From Leptotrichia wadei (GTDB taxonomy: Bacteria; Fusobacteriota; Fusobacteriia; Fusobacteriales; Leptotrichiaceae): a DNA stretch of 64,000 bases. Both the position numbers and the translations under genes were made by a program. Every line of letters begins with the position of its first letter. Position 1 is the stretch's first letter. Under the pieces are notes generated by a model. The model made no database searches and had not been told where the DNA came from. It saw only the letters and a program-made list of their open reading frames with translations. This document shows positions 9,773-19,406 of this stretch, one piece after another. The stretch lies in NCBI RefSeq assembly GCF_007990545.2, contig NZ_AP019829.2, positions 992,001 to 1,056,000 on the forward strand. The letters are read 5' to 3'.

Positions 9773-11479
9773 ATGAAAAGAATGACAGGAATTGGTGCTT
9801 CTGAAGGAGTATCTATAGGTAAAGTATTACTTTTTATAACAGAGGAAATTGTTGTGCCAGAAACTAAGGATGAAAATTCGACAATTGAAGCTGAACTTGC
9901 AAAATTGGAAAATGGATTAAAAAAATCTAAAACTCAGTTAATCGCAATTAGAGAAAAAGTAAAAGAAAAAATGGGAGAAGATAAAGCAGCAATTTTTGAT
10001 GGTCATATTATGCTTCTTGAAGATGATGATTTGATTACGGAAGTTGAAGATAAAATTAAAGGAGATGGACTTCCGGCTGCAAAAGCATTACACGACGGAA
10101 TTATTGAATATTGTGATATGATTTCACAATTGGATGATCCATATTTAAGAGAAAGAGCTGCTGATTTGAAAGATATAGGTAAAAGATGGCTTAAAAATTT
10201 ACTAGGTATGAAAATTCATGACTTAAGTAACTTGGAACCTGGAACAATTGTTGTAACTGAAGATTTGACTCCATCTGATACAGCTCAATTAGATTTGGAA
10301 AATTGTATAGGATTTATTACAGAAGTTGGAGGTAAGACAGCTCACTCTGCAATTATGGCAAGATCACTTGAATTACCAGCGATAGTTGGAGTAAAGGGGA
10401 TTCTTACAGAAGTAAAAGATGGAGAAATTGTTGTTATGGATGGGGAAACAGGGGAATTATATCTTGAGCCATCTGATGAATTGATTAAAGAATATGTTAA
10501 AAAACAAGAAGTATTAAAAAAAGAAAAAGAAGAATTGAGAAAATTAATTCATGAAGATGCAGTTACTATTGATGGAAGAAAAGTTGACATTTGGGGAAAT
10601 ATTGGAAGTCCTAATGATGTTGATGCTGTAATCGAATCTGGAGCAACTGGAATTGGATTATACAGAACAGAATTCCTATTTATGAACTCTGATCACTTCC
10701 CAACAGAAGAAGAACAATATCAAGCATATAGAGTAGTTGCTGAAAAAATGCAAGGAAAACCTGTAACAATAAGAACAATGGACATTGGTGGAGATAAGGA
10801 ATTACCATACTTAGACTTGCCAAAAGAATTAAATCCATTCTTGGGATATAGAGCAATCAGAATTTCATTGGAAAATAAAGATATGTTCAAAACTCAATTA
10901 AGAGCGATTTTAAGAGCATCTCAATATGGACAAATTAAAATTATGTATCCAATGATAAGTTCAATTAATGAAATTAGAAAAGCAAACGCTATTTTGGAAG
11001 AATGTAAAAAAGAACTTGATGAAATTGGAAAAATTTATGATAGAAATATAAAAGTAGGAATAATGGTTGAAACTCCTTCAACAGCTATTGTTGCTTATAA
11101 ATTTGCAAAAGAAGTTGACTTTTTCTCAATCGGAACAAATGACTTGACGCAATACTTCTTAGCAGTAGATAGAGGAAATGAAATGGTTTCAACTTTATAT
11201 AATTCATTTAACCCTGCTGTACTAGAAGCTATTCAAAAGGTAATTGATGCTGCACATGGAGCTCACATTAGTGTAAGTATGTGTGGAGAGTTTGCAGGAG
11301 ATAAGAGAGCTACTAAGTTGCTTTTAGGAATGGGACTTGATTCATTTAGTATGAGCGCTTCATCTGGTTTAACTGTTAAGAAAATAATTAGAAATAGCAG
11401 TTATGCTGATGCGCAAAAATTTAGAGATTTAATTTTGCAACAAGATACACCTGAAGATGTTATAGCAAAATTAGTTTAG
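9773..11479 (+). CDS. ptsI: PTS enzyme I (phosphoenolpyruvate-protein phosphotransferase)
   Basis: Transfers phosphate from PEP to HPr at the head of the sugar phosphotransferase system in the cytosol. The phospho-accepting His191 lies in GGKTAHSAIMAR (family GGRTSHSAIMAR). The C-terminal PEP-binding barrel shows RTEFLFM, MDIGGDKELPYL, IKIMYPMISS, GIMVETPS, IGTNDLTQY and the catalytic Cys in SMCGEFAGD. At 568 residues it is full length. GAGGAG precedes the ATG. No ptsH or crr is adjacent: a terminator follows directly, so HPr must be encoded elsewhere. Confidence 0.97.
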   Translation: MKRMTGIGASEGVSIGKVLLFITEEIVVPETKDENSTIEAELAKLENGLKKSKTQLIAIREKVKEKMGEDKAAIFDGHIMLLEDDDLITEVEDKIKGDGLPAAKALHDGIIEYCDMISQLDDPYLRERAADLKDIGKRWLKNLLGMKIHDLSNLEPGTIVVTEDLTPSDTAQLDLENCIGFITEVGGKTAHSAIMARSLELPAIVGVKGILTEVKDGEIVVMDGETGELYLEPSDELIKEYVKKQEVLKKEKEELRKLIHEDAVTIDGRKVDIWGNIGSPNDVDAVIESGATGIGLYRTEFLFMNSDHFPTEEEQYQAYRVVAEKMQGKPVTIRTMDIGGDKELPYLDLPKELNPFLGYRAIRISLENKDMFKTQLRAILRASQYGQIKIMYPMISSINEIRKANAILEECKKELDEIGKIYDRNIKVGIMVETPSTAIVAYKFAKEVDFFSIGTNDLTQYFLAVDRGNEMVSTLYNSFNPAVLEAIQKVIDAAHGAHISVSMCGEFAGDKRATKLLLGMGLDSFSMSASSGLTVKKIIRNSSYADAQKFRDLILQQDTPEDVIAKLV

Positions 11480-11488
11480 TTTATATAT

Positions 11489-11523
11489 AAAAAAAGGCTA
11501 GTGATATACTTATTAGCCTTTTT
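11489..11523 (+). terminator. Intrinsic terminator of ptsI
   Basis: AAAAAGGCTA (11491-11500) pairs with TAGCCTTTTT (11514-11523); the run of T follows the stem. Confidence 0.9.
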
Positions 11524-11593
11524 GTCTTTATAATTTTGCTTAGTATTAAAATAAAAGATATCAAAATTAAATAATAGAGGAGTGAAGAATATT

Positions 11594-12154
11594 ATGAAAG
11601 AAAAAAAAGTTGCAGTATTTTTAACAAATGGATTTGAAGAAATTGAGGCAATAACACCGATTGATTTGCTTCAAAGGGCTGGAATTAACGTGGACACAGT
11701 TTCAATTACAAGTGATAATCTTGTAGAAAGTGCAAGAAAAGTGAAAATAATGACGGATAAAGTTATTGGAAAAATTGATTTTTTAGAATACGATATGCTT
11801 GTAATGCCTGGTGGACCAGGAACAGAAAATTATTTTAAATCACAGCTTCTTTTGGATAATGTTTTAAAATTTTCAAAAAATATTGAAAATAAAAAGGTTG
11901 CTGCTATTTGTGCTGCTCCAACAGTATTAGCAAGTCTTGGAATTTTGAAGGGAAAAAATGCAGTATGCTTTCCAGCTTGCGAAGATGATTTATTAAAGGG
12001 AAAGGCAATTTTGAAAAAAGATAGAGCTGTTGTAGATGGAAATATTATAACTAGCAGAAGTGCTGGGACTGCAATGGACTTTTCACTTGCGATTATTAGT
12101 GAGCTTTTAGGAAAAGAAGTGGCTGGAAAAATTGCAAAGGAAATTGTGCTTTAA
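11594..12154 (+). CDS. DJ-1/PfpI (ThiJ-type) family protein
   Basis: AGAGGAG (11576-11582) favours the ATG at 11594 over a GTG at 11582 that overlaps it. The 186-residue protein has the DJ-1 fold signatures: VAVFLTNGFEEIEAI, the DMLVMPGGPGTENY loop, and the nucleophile elbow AAICAAPT with the reactive Cys at residue 106, exactly as in human DJ-1. GKNAVCFPACEDDL and ITSRSAGTAMDFSLAI complete the pattern. Family members act as glyoxalase III or deglycase-like stress proteins, and automatic annotation as thiazole biosynthesis (ThiJ) is usually wrong. The physiological substrate cannot be told from sequence. It stands alone between a terminator and rsmH. Confidence 0.88.
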   Translation: MKEKKVAVFLTNGFEEIEAITPIDLLQRAGINVDTVSITSDNLVESARKVKIMTDKVIGKIDFLEYDMLVMPGGPGTENYFKSQLLLDNVLKFSKNIENKKVAAICAAPTVLASLGILKGKNAVCFPACEDDLLKGKAILKKDRAVVDGNIITSRSAGTAMDFSLAIISELLGKEVAGKIAKEIVL

Positions 12155-12204
12155 AATAAAAAATAAAAAATTTAAAAAGTTATATGGAAAAAATAAGAAA
12201 AGTA

Positions 12205-12213
12205 TGGTAAAAT
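12205..12213 (+). promoter_or_regulatory. Extended -10 element upstream of rsmH
   Basis: TGGTAAAAT with no clear -35. It matches the extended -10 pattern seen before several other genes of this window. Confidence 0.35.
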
Positions 12214-12345
12214 ATTTCAGTAATTGTAGAAGTAAAATGATTTGATAATTAATTAGATTACAAATTGCTAATTCAATTGCAATATATGAAAAAATTTGAA
12301 ATTTTAAAAATATTTAGAAATAAAAATATTAGGAGGGAGGAGTTT

Positions 12346-13272
12346 ATGGAATATCATAAACCTGTGCTGTTTAATGAAGTGATGGAGAATATAATAACAG
12401 TTAGGGATGCAGTTTATGTTGACTGTACGCTTGGTGGCGGTGGACATACGCAAGGTATTCTGGAAAAATCTTCTAAAAATTCAAGTGTTATTGCAATTGA
12501 TCAGGATATGCAGGCTATTGAATTTGCCAAGAAAAGATTGAAAAAATTTGGAAATAAACTTCAGATATTTCAAGATAATTTTAGAAATATTGATATGGCT
12601 GTTTATCTTGCAGGATTTGAAAAGGTAGATCGGATATTAATGGATATAGGAGTTTCCTCAAATCAGTTAGATAATGCGAAAAGAGGTTTTTCATACAGGT
12701 TTGAGGCAAGACTGGATATGCGGATGGATAGTAATTTAAAAACAAGTGCTTATGAAGTTATCAATGAATTTTCTGAAAAAGAAATTGCAGATATTATTTA
12801 CAAATATGGTGAAGAGCCAAAATCTCGAAGAATTGCAAAGAAAATTGTAGAATATAGGAAAAACAAGCCTATTGAAACTACAACAGAACTTGCAGATGTT
12901 GTTATAAGGTCAATAGGGAAAAGCATGAAGAAACATCCTGCTAAAAGAACATTTCAGGCTATTAGAATTTTTGTGAATAAAGAGCTCGAGGTATTAAGTG
13001 AAACATTGGATAAAGCGGTAAAATTGCTTAATAAAAATGGCAGACTTTTGGTAATTACTTTTCATTCTTTGGAAGATAGGATTGTAAAGGAAAAATTTCG
13101 TGAATTTGAAGATCCTTGTACTTGTCCAAAGGATATACCGATTTGTGTGTGTAATAAAAAAAGTTTGGGAAAGATAATTACAAGAAAGCCGATTATTGCT
13201 AAAACATTAGAATTAGAAGAAAATAATAGGGCACATTCGGCAAAATTGAGAATTTTTGAAAGGAGTGAATAA
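12346..13272 (+). CDS. rsmH: 16S rRNA (cytosine(1402)-N(4))-methyltransferase RsmH
   Basis: Methylates N4 of C1402 in the decoding centre of 16S rRNA. The purine-rich AGGAGGGAGGAG at 12331-12342 fixes the ATG at 12346 and gives 308 residues, the usual length. Family motifs are MEYHKPVLFNEV at the N-terminus, the SAM-binding DCTLGGGGHTQGI (26-38), DRILMDIGVSSNQLD, GFSYRFEARLDMRMD, the KRTFQAIRIFVN segment and ITFHSLEDRIVK near the C-terminus, with the Cys-rich EDPCTCPKDIPICVC stretch. It is followed with 7 bases between stop and start by an ftsL-like gene, the classic head of a division and cell-wall cluster. Confidence 0.97.
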   Translation: MEYHKPVLFNEVMENIITVRDAVYVDCTLGGGGHTQGILEKSSKNSSVIAIDQDMQAIEFAKKRLKKFGNKLQIFQDNFRNIDMAVYLAGFEKVDRILMDIGVSSNQLDNAKRGFSYRFEARLDMRMDSNLKTSAYEVINEFSEKEIADIIYKYGEEPKSRRIAKKIVEYRKNKPIETTTELADVVIRSIGKSMKKHPAKRTFQAIRIFVNKELEVLSETLDKAVKLLNKNGRLLVITFHSLEDRIVKEKFREFEDPCTCPKDIPICVCNKKSLGKIITRKPIIAKTLELEENNRAHSAKLRIFERSE

Positions 13273-13279
13273 AGGAAGT

Positions 13280-13699
13280 ATGAATGGTGTATCTAAAAAT
13301 AAAAAAATGCAAATAGAAATATTAAATGTTCCAAAAATTACAAATACAGCAAGATCACATGAAGAAGCAAAAAGAAAAAAAGTAATAGCTCCTACAGAAG
13401 TTAAAAGAAAACTTTCCAGAACTGCAGGACTAGATAAAAAGATTATAAAAACTGTGATGTTTTACATTATAATTGTAACAGCAGTGGCATTATTAAGATC
13501 CTTTGTAGGATATGATGTGACAAGTTTAGGAAAAAAGATACAACAAGAAGAAGCCAAATTAAAAGAACTAAAAAAGGAAGTTGCAAGGTTGGATAACGAA
13601 TTTATTAATAGTGATGATTTAAAAACTCAGGAACAAAAAGCAAGAGAAAAGGGTTTTTCTGTTCCAAGTGATCCTACATATATAGATTTGGGAAAATAG
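13280..13699 (+). CDS. ftsL: FtsL-like bitopic cell-division protein
   Basis: AAGGA at 13273-13277 precedes the ATG at 13280; earlier in-frame GTG and TTG codons overlap rsmH. The 139-residue product has a basic cytoplasmic N-terminus (1-55), one transmembrane helix (57-75), a short periplasmic leucine-zipper-like coiled coil (about 83-112, GKKIQQEEAKLKELKKEVA) and a Gly/Pro-containing end. Size, topology and position right after rsmH are those of FtsL, the divisome subunit that pairs with FtsB/DivIC; sequence identity is always poor in this family. The GTG start of the next, broken frame overlaps its stop codon. Confidence 0.72.
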   Translation: MNGVSKNKKMQIEILNVPKITNTARSHEEAKRKKVIAPTEVKRKLSRTAGLDKKIIKTVMFYIIIVTAVALLRSFVGYDVTSLGKKIQQEEAKLKELKKEVARLDNEFINSDDLKTQEQKAREKGFSVPSDPTYIDLGK

Positions 13700-14204
13700 T
13701 GCTAAAAAAATATAGCATAGTTAATTGTGTTATATTTTTTTTATTTATACAAATAGTAATAGATATAGGACACGACAAACGTATGAGAAAATATGAAAAA
13801 AAGTATAATATTATTGATAACTCTCTTTTTGCTATGTTTGCGAATGTTGGATATCGGAAAGAAATTGAAAAATTTGAAAAGCTGTATTTTAAAGCATTGA
13901 AAAGATATTTGGAATTGTCAAATGGAGTTCCTTCGTAAAAGGTGGACTGGAAGAATTTGTAAGGACAGTAAGAGGTCATTGGGCAATAGAGAGTTATCAT
14001 TGGATATTGGATGTAATATTTATGGAAGATGCAAATAAAAGACATTGAATAAAAACGTAGCAATAAATTTTGAATATTTTTAGAAAATTAGCAATATCTA
14101 TACTTGAAGAATTGCCATTTAGGAAAAAATTTTGTAGAAGGATAAAAAGATATATTATATTGTTAGATGTGAGAAGATATTTAAAATTATTTTTTGAAAT
14201 ATGA
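13699..14204 (+). pseudogene. Decayed ISAs1-family transposase, internally deleted and frameshifted
   Basis: Two pieces of one transposase can be read. Frame one (up to 13938) ends with KKYNIIDNSLFAMFANV, RKEIEKFEKLYFKALKRYLE and LSNGVPS, matching the N-terminal domain of ISAs1/H-repeat transposases (IEDFGETHLDFLK, NGIPSHDT). Frame two (from about 13930) gives VRTVRGHWAIES, YHWILDVIFMEDANKRH and then, after another shift, RKLAISILEELPFRKKF and ending at the TGA at 14202-14204; this is the C-terminal HW.IE..HW.LDV.F.ED region. The catalytic middle is missing. The GTG at 13699 overlaps the ftsL stop (TAGTG) and starts with a hydrophobic segment that may derive from a truncated gene after ftsL rather than from the IS. 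Confidence 0.78.
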
Positions 14205-14285
14205 GAGTGGCATTATAAAAAAATGAGAAAATAAAAAGGATGATTTAAAATATCCATGTGTTTGTCGTGAATATAGGAATAAAAA

Positions 14286-14314
14286 CTTGACAATAACCAA
14301 AAAAATTGGTAACA
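14286..14314 (+). promoter_or_regulatory. Promoter of the V-ATPase operon
   Basis: TTGACA (14286-14291), 17-base spacer, TAACAT (14309-14314). A second -10-like TATAAT lies at 14321-14326 without a good -35. The element lies in DNA just downstream of the IS remnant. Confidence 0.6.
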
Positions 14315-14324
14315 TAATAGATAT

Positions 14325-14340
14325 AATGACTAATCAGTCA
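14325..14340. promoter_or_regulatory. 16-base palindrome at the V-ATPase operon start site, possible operator
   Basis: ATGACT-AATC-AGTCAT, a perfect 6+6 inverted repeat whose position coincides with the predicted transcription start. There is no T-run, so a terminator is unlikely. Confidence 0.45.
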
Positions 14341-14410
14341 TCTTGAAAAATCTTATTTAATAATGGGCATTATGATTAGTTAAAAAATAATTTGTGAAGG
14401 AGGTTGTATC

Positions 14411-14722
14411 TTGGCAAAAGAAGTTTTGGAAAAGATTAAAAGTGCTGAAGTGGAATCAGATCAAATTATTGCTGATGCAAATGAAAAAGCAAAGAATATT
14501 TTGAAGGATGTTGATCAAAAGATAAAAAATGATGGCGATAAAATAATTTCTGAAGCTAAAATTGAAGCACAAAATCTGGAAAAGCATTCAATAGAGGAAG
14601 CTGAAAAAAAAGTAAATTCTCTTTTAAGCAGTGAAGAGGAGAATATTAACAGTATTCTGAATATTGATGAACAAAAAATAGATGAAGTTGTCAATTTGTT
14701 GGCAGAGAGGATTGTGAAATAA
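14411..14722 (+). CDS. ntpF: V-type ATPase peripheral-stalk subunit G/H
   Basis: TTG start, 6 bases after GAAGGAGGT. The 103-residue product is almost entirely one amphipathic Ala/Glu/Lys helix with heptad spacing, as in NtpF/AhaH, which pairs with subunit E to form the peripheral stalk tethering the A3B3 head to subunit I. The C-terminal VVNLLAERIVK segment resembles the family end. It is the first gene of the operon; its stop codon overlaps the next start (TAATG). The family is poorly conserved, so placement in the operon is the strongest argument. Confidence 0.85.
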   Translation: MAKEVLEKIKSAEVESDQIIADANEKAKNILKDVDQKIKNDGDKIISEAKIEAQNLEKHSIEEAEKKVNSLLSSEEENINSILNIDEQKIDEVVNLLAERIVK

Positions 14723-16695
14723 TGGCAATAGTTAAAATGAGCAAATTTGAATTGGTTGTTTTCGCAGAACAGAGAGCTAAAGTATTAAAGGCACTTCAAA
14801 AATTTAAGGAAGTAAACTTTGTAGACATTAAGTTGCGTGATGAAAATGGAGAAATAGATAAGGATACAGTTGAAGGTGTTACAAAATATGTGAATAATGA
14901 AGAATTGACACACATTGATGAAAGACTTTATCAATTAAGCAGTGCAATTTCCCTTATTAAGAAGTATGATGAAAGAAAGACACGTTTAAGGGATATTATT
15001 CATGGAAATGAAAATTATACTTTTGATACATTGTCTAAAAAAGCGTTGACTTATGACTGGAAAAAGATTTCATCAGAGTTAAATTCAATTGGAGTGCAGT
15101 ATTCGCAAATAAAATCTGAAATTTCTAAAAAATATACACGATATGATGAAATTGATTTGTGGGAACGACTAGATGTAAATCCTATGGAATTAAAAAAATT
15201 AAAAAAGGTAAACACATTTCTTGGAACGATACCGTTAAAGTTAAAGGGTGACTTTATTGAAGGCATTTCTAAACTTGATAAAACTTATTATGAAGAACTT
15301 AAAATAGTAAAAGATGAAGTTTATTATCTTGTAATTTCAAGTATAGATGAAAGTGAAAAGGAAAAATTGTCTGAAGTTTTTAGAAATAGCAGTTTTAGTG
15401 TGGAAAATCTTGATATTGATGCAGTTCCGCAAGACTATAAAAATGAATTGCAAAAGGAAATAGGTGAGCTGAAAAAGCAAAAACGTAAACTGAAGGCTCA
15501 AATTAAGACTTATAGTGAAGATTTGACTGATTTACAGGCGGTTTATGAATATATGCAAAATAAAAAGCTGCGTATTGTGGAATCAGAAAAATTGGCACAG
15601 ACTGAAAATACTGTTTTAATAAAGGGATGGATTCCTACGGAAAAAATTCAGGAATTTGAAAAAGTTGTAAAAAACGAAGCTGGAAGTAGTTATTATTTGA
15701 TGTTTGAAAAAGCGGAAAAAGATGACGCGACAGTGCCGATAAAATTGAAAAATGGAAAAGTTGCGAGTGTATTTGAAAATTTAACAGGGATGTATGCTTA
15801 TCCTAGATATAATGAAATTGATCCGACACCGTTGTTTACACCATTTTATATCTTGTTTTTTGGAATGATGGGAGCAGATGTAGGATATGGACTCGTCTTA
15901 CTGCTTGCAACAATGTTTGTCTTGAAAGTGGTAAACTTGAGTTCACAAATGAGAAAATCGGTTAAATTTTTCTTTTATTTAAGTTTTTCAGTTATTTTCT
16001 GGGGAATTTTATATGGTTCATATTTTGGAGCAGAAATACCTGGAATGTGGCGGCTTATAAATCCATCAAAACAATACAATACTTTATTAATTGGTTCGAT
16101 TGTATTTGGAGTAGTTCATATATTTATTGGATTGGCAATAAAGGCGTATATGCTTATTAGAGATGGTAAGGCATTGGATGCTGTTTATGACGTGTTATTC
16201 TGGTATATGGCACTTATGGGCGGGATGGCTTATTTAGTATTTAAAATGAAAAATTTATCGCCTGCTGTAACAAGTGTGTCAATGTGGATTATGATTGTTG
16301 GAATGGTTGGAATCGTACTTACTGGTGGACGTGATGCTAAGGGAGTTGGAGCAAAGCTTGGAGGAGGGCTTTATAGCCTTTACGGAATCTCAAGCTATGT
16401 TGGAGATTTTGTGTCTTATTCAAGACTTATGGCTTTGGGACTTTCTGGTGGATTTATTGCGTCAGCTATAAATATGATTGCTGGAATGATTATCGGAAGC
16501 TGGGTTGGAATGATATTTATTCCAGTAATATTGCTAGGCGGACATTTATTTAATATGTTCTTGTCTTTCCTTGGAGCTTATGTTCATACTTCAAGACTTA
16601 TGTATGTTGAGTATTTTGGTAAGTTTTATGAAGGTGGAGGAAAGCCGTTTAAAGATTTTAGAACAGAAAATAAATATATAAATCTTGATGATTAG
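14722..16695 (+). CDS. ntpI: V-type ATPase subunit I (a subunit)
   Basis: The 657-residue membrane stator subunit that forms the ion half-channels beside the K ring. The N-terminal half (1-330) is soluble with long coiled-coil arms (EIGELKKQKRKLKAQIKTYS). The C-terminal half holds about seven to eight transmembrane helices with family signatures: DPTPLFTPFYILFFGMMGAD, GYG, ILYGSYFGAE, and SYSRLMALGLSGGFIASAIN, whose Arg is the essential one facing the rotor carboxylate. The last helix ends HTSRLMYVEYFGKFYEGGGKPF. The start overlaps ntpF by one base. Confidence 0.95.
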   Translation: MAIVKMSKFELVVFAEQRAKVLKALQKFKEVNFVDIKLRDENGEIDKDTVEGVTKYVNNEELTHIDERLYQLSSAISLIKKYDERKTRLRDIIHGNENYTFDTLSKKALTYDWKKISSELNSIGVQYSQIKSEISKKYTRYDEIDLWERLDVNPMELKKLKKVNTFLGTIPLKLKGDFIEGISKLDKTYYEELKIVKDEVYYLVISSIDESEKEKLSEVFRNSSFSVENLDIDAVPQDYKNELQKEIGELKKQKRKLKAQIKTYSEDLTDLQAVYEYMQNKKLRIVESEKLAQTENTVLIKGWIPTEKIQEFEKVVKNEAGSSYYLMFEKAEKDDATVPIKLKNGKVASVFENLTGMYAYPRYNEIDPTPLFTPFYILFFGMMGADVGYGLVLLLATMFVLKVVNLSSQMRKSVKFFFYLSFSVIFWGILYGSYFGAEIPGMWRLINPSKQYNTLLIGSIVFGVVHIFIGLAIKAYMLIRDGKALDAVYDVLFWYMALMGGMAYLVFKMKNLSPAVTSVSMWIMIVGMVGIVLTGGRDAKGVGAKLGGGLYSLYGISSYVGDFVSYSRLMALGLSGGFIASAINMIAGMIIGSWVGMIFIPVILLGGHLFNMFLSFLGAYVHTSRLMYVEYFGKFYEGGGKPFKDFRTENKYINLDD

Positions 16696-16741
16696 TTTTT
16701 TGATTTTCAAGAAAAATTAAGTTTAATAAAATTATTAATAA

Positions 16742-17239
<498 letters not shown>

Positions 17240-17302
17240 TTTTATTTTATAAAAGAAATAAAAAGAATTAAATATGACATAAAAAGCAAAGAAGGAGAAA
17301 AT

Positions 17303-17854
17303 ATGTCTAATTTAGATAATTTAACATCAAAAATATTAGCTGATGCTAAAGCACAGGCAGACAAAATTGTAAAAGATGCACAGGAAAAGGCACAACATAA
17401 ATATGATCTTGAAATAAAGAAAATTAATGCAAAAAAAGAAACTGTTCTTGAAAATGCGAGAAGAGATCGTGAACTTCTTTCTGAAAGAATTAAGTCAAGC
17501 GCTAATTTAAAGGCTAGAAACAAAAAGCTGGAAGCAAAGCAGGCTGTAATTGATAAAGTTATAGATAAATTAAAAACAAAACTTGTTAATATGGATGAAA
17601 AAAAATATATTAATTATTTGAATCAAAATATTGATAAAAAAACTATAACTGGGAAAGAGTTAATTGTAAAAAAAGAATTTGTAGAAAAAGTTAAAAAAGA
17701 ATTTCCAGGTGCAAAAGTAAAGGAAAATGAGTTTGTAACTTCAGGATTTATCGTTGAAGAAAATGGGATTCAGGAAAATTACACTTTTGAAGTGAAATTG
17801 GACTTTATGAGGGATGAACTGGAAGTTGAAATTTCAAAACTTTTATTTTCATAA
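17303..17854 (+). CDS. ntpE: V-type ATPase subunit E (peripheral stalk)
   Basis: The 183-residue stalk subunit. The N-terminal half is a long charged helix (SKILADAKAQADKIVKDAQ, then a Lys/Glu-rich stretch) that pairs with ntpF; the C-terminal globular part has GFIVEENGIQENYTFEV and LEVEISKLLF, as in the vATP-synt_E family. GAAGGAG precedes the ATG. It sits between K and C in the same order as in the E. hirae ntp operon. A 235-base gap follows. Confidence 0.9.
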   Translation: MSNLDNLTSKILADAKAQADKIVKDAQEKAQHKYDLEIKKINAKKETVLENARRDRELLSERIKSSANLKARNKKLEAKQAVIDKVIDKLKTKLVNMDEKKYINYLNQNIDKKTITGKELIVKKEFVEKVKKEFPGAKVKENEFVTSGFIVEENGIQENYTFEVKLDFMRDELEVEISKLLFS

Positions 17855-18089
17855 CAGGTTTATTTTATAACTAGAAAGCTGGATAATAAAAAATTAATAT
17901 TTTTAGTATAAATTAAAAAATAGGTCTAACATAAAAATAAATTGAGAGTTAATTGTAAAAGTAAAAATTAAAAAGCTGAAAAATAATAACATTTAAATGA
18001 TAAAAAAAATAAAAAATTAAATGCTGTATCAGTAAAAATTATAACTTTGTACATGCGACTAAAAAATGAATCAGTAAAGGGAGAAAAAG
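17855..18089. other. Gap inside the V-ATPase operon
   Basis: 235 AT-rich bases between ntpE and ntpC. No gene, terminator or convincing promoter was recognised. It is unusually long for this otherwise tight operon. Confidence 0.4.
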
Positions 18090-19088
18090 ATGGATAGAAT
18101 GGATTACGGACAGAGTGTCGTAACTATTAGGGTACTGGAAAAGAGGCTTTTGACTAGAAATAGACTGGAAAGAATGATAGAAGCCGAAACTCCCGAAGAA
18201 GTGCTAAAATTATTGGGAGAAACAGAATATTCTCAAGATATGGCTGATATTCATGGTAGTCAAGATTATGAAACAATACTTAAAAGAGAAACAGAGCGAG
18301 TATTTTCGATTGTAAGAAAAATGGTTAAGAATACGGCAATTGTTGATATTTTATCGCTTAAATATGATTATCATAATTTAAAGGTATTATTAAAAAGTAA
18401 AATAACAGGAAAAGATTTTTCGCATTTGCTTATGCAAGCTGGAACAATTGATGCTGGAAAATTTAAAACAAAATTTGAGCTGCAAAGTAATGATTTGCCA
18501 AAGGAAATAATAGAGGCAATTATTGAAGTTCAAAAAGATTTTGAAGAAAATCATAATCCGCAAAGAATTGATATACTTGTAGATAAGCATTATTTTAGAA
18601 ATTTATCACGTTTAGCAAAAGAGATTGATGTAAAAGTTATTACTGATTATGTTGAAGGATTGATTGACTTTCAAAATATGATAACTCTACTTAGAGTTCA
18701 AAAACAGAATCGTGATGCGAGATTTTTGGAAACTGTTATTTTTGATGGTGGAACAATTTCAAAAAATAAAATTGTTTCCTCAATGAATGATAATATAGAT
18801 ACTATTTTGAATAAGTTCAAGAAGGAAAAATTGGGAATGTATCTGGCAAAAGGGTTAGAAACATTTAGTGAAACAAAAAGATTATCGGAACTTGAGAAAA
18901 TTTCTGATAATTATTTAATGGAATTAAATAAAGAATCAAAATATGTTGTATTTGGACCAGAGCCGTTATTTACATATCTAGTTGCAAAAGAGCGTGAAAT
19001 TAATGCAGTCAGAATGATAATGGTAAGCAAGATAAACAACATAAGTTCGGATAAAATAAGGGAAAGGTTGCGTGAAACTTATGCATAA
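18090..19088 (+). CDS. ntpC: V-type ATPase subunit C (d-type rotor adaptor)
   Basis: The 332-residue socket protein that joins the central DF shaft to the membrane K ring. Family features include the N-terminal YGQSVVTIRVLEKRLLTRNR, LSLKYDYHNLKVLLKSK, KHYFRNLSRLA, and the C-terminal GPEPLFTYLVAKEREINAVR and MIMVSKINNIS (vATP-synt_AC39). AAAGGGAG lies upstream of the ATG. Its end overlaps the following subunit F gene, consistent with translational coupling. Confidence 0.93.
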   Translation: MDRMDYGQSVVTIRVLEKRLLTRNRLERMIEAETPEEVLKLLGETEYSQDMADIHGSQDYETILKRETERVFSIVRKMVKNTAIVDILSLKYDYHNLKVLLKSKITGKDFSHLLMQAGTIDAGKFKTKFELQSNDLPKEIIEAIIEVQKDFEENHNPQRIDILVDKHYFRNLSRLAKEIDVKVITDYVEGLIDFQNMITLLRVQKQNRDARFLETVIFDGGTISKNKIVSSMNDNIDTILNKFKKEKLGMYLAKGLETFSETKRLSELEKISDNYLMELNKESKYVVFGPEPLFTYLVAKEREINAVRMIMVSKINNISSDKIRERLRETYA

Positions 19089-19389
19089 AATAGGTGTAGT
19101 TGGAGATAAAGATTCTATTTTATCATTTAAGGCATTGGGAATTGATGTGTATCCAGTTGTTACAAAGGAAGAAGCCAGAAGCACAATTGATGCAATGGCA
19201 AGTAATAATTATGGTATTATCTTTGTGACAGAGCAAATTGCAACTATGGTTGAAAGTACCATTGAAAGATACAACCGTGAAGTGCTTCCAGCTGTTATTT
19301 TGATTCCGAATAATCAAGGAAGTCTAGGAATTGGGCTTAAAAAGATAGATGAGTACGTTGAAAAAGCGATAGGATCTAATATATTTTAG
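19072..19389 (+). CDS. ntpG: V-type ATPase subunit F (central stalk)
   Basis: A small central-shaft subunit, recognised by [30 protein letters not shown] and [15 protein letters not shown], all typical of vATP-synt_F. Two starts are possible: GTG at 19072, 4 bases after GGGAAAGG, or ATG at 19081, which gives the usual family N-terminus [10 protein letters not shown] list the GTG because of its better ribosome binding site distance; the ATG would trim three residues. It overlaps ntpC. The name follows E. hirae, where ntpG encodes the F-type subunit. Confidence 0.92.
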   Translation: MKLMHKIGVVGDKDSILSFKALGIDVYPVVTKEEARSTIDAMASNNYGIIFVTEQIATMVESTIERYNREVLPAVILIPNNQGSLGIGLKKIDEYVEKAIGSNIF

Positions 19390-19406
19390 CTGAAAGGAGA
19401 AATTCA

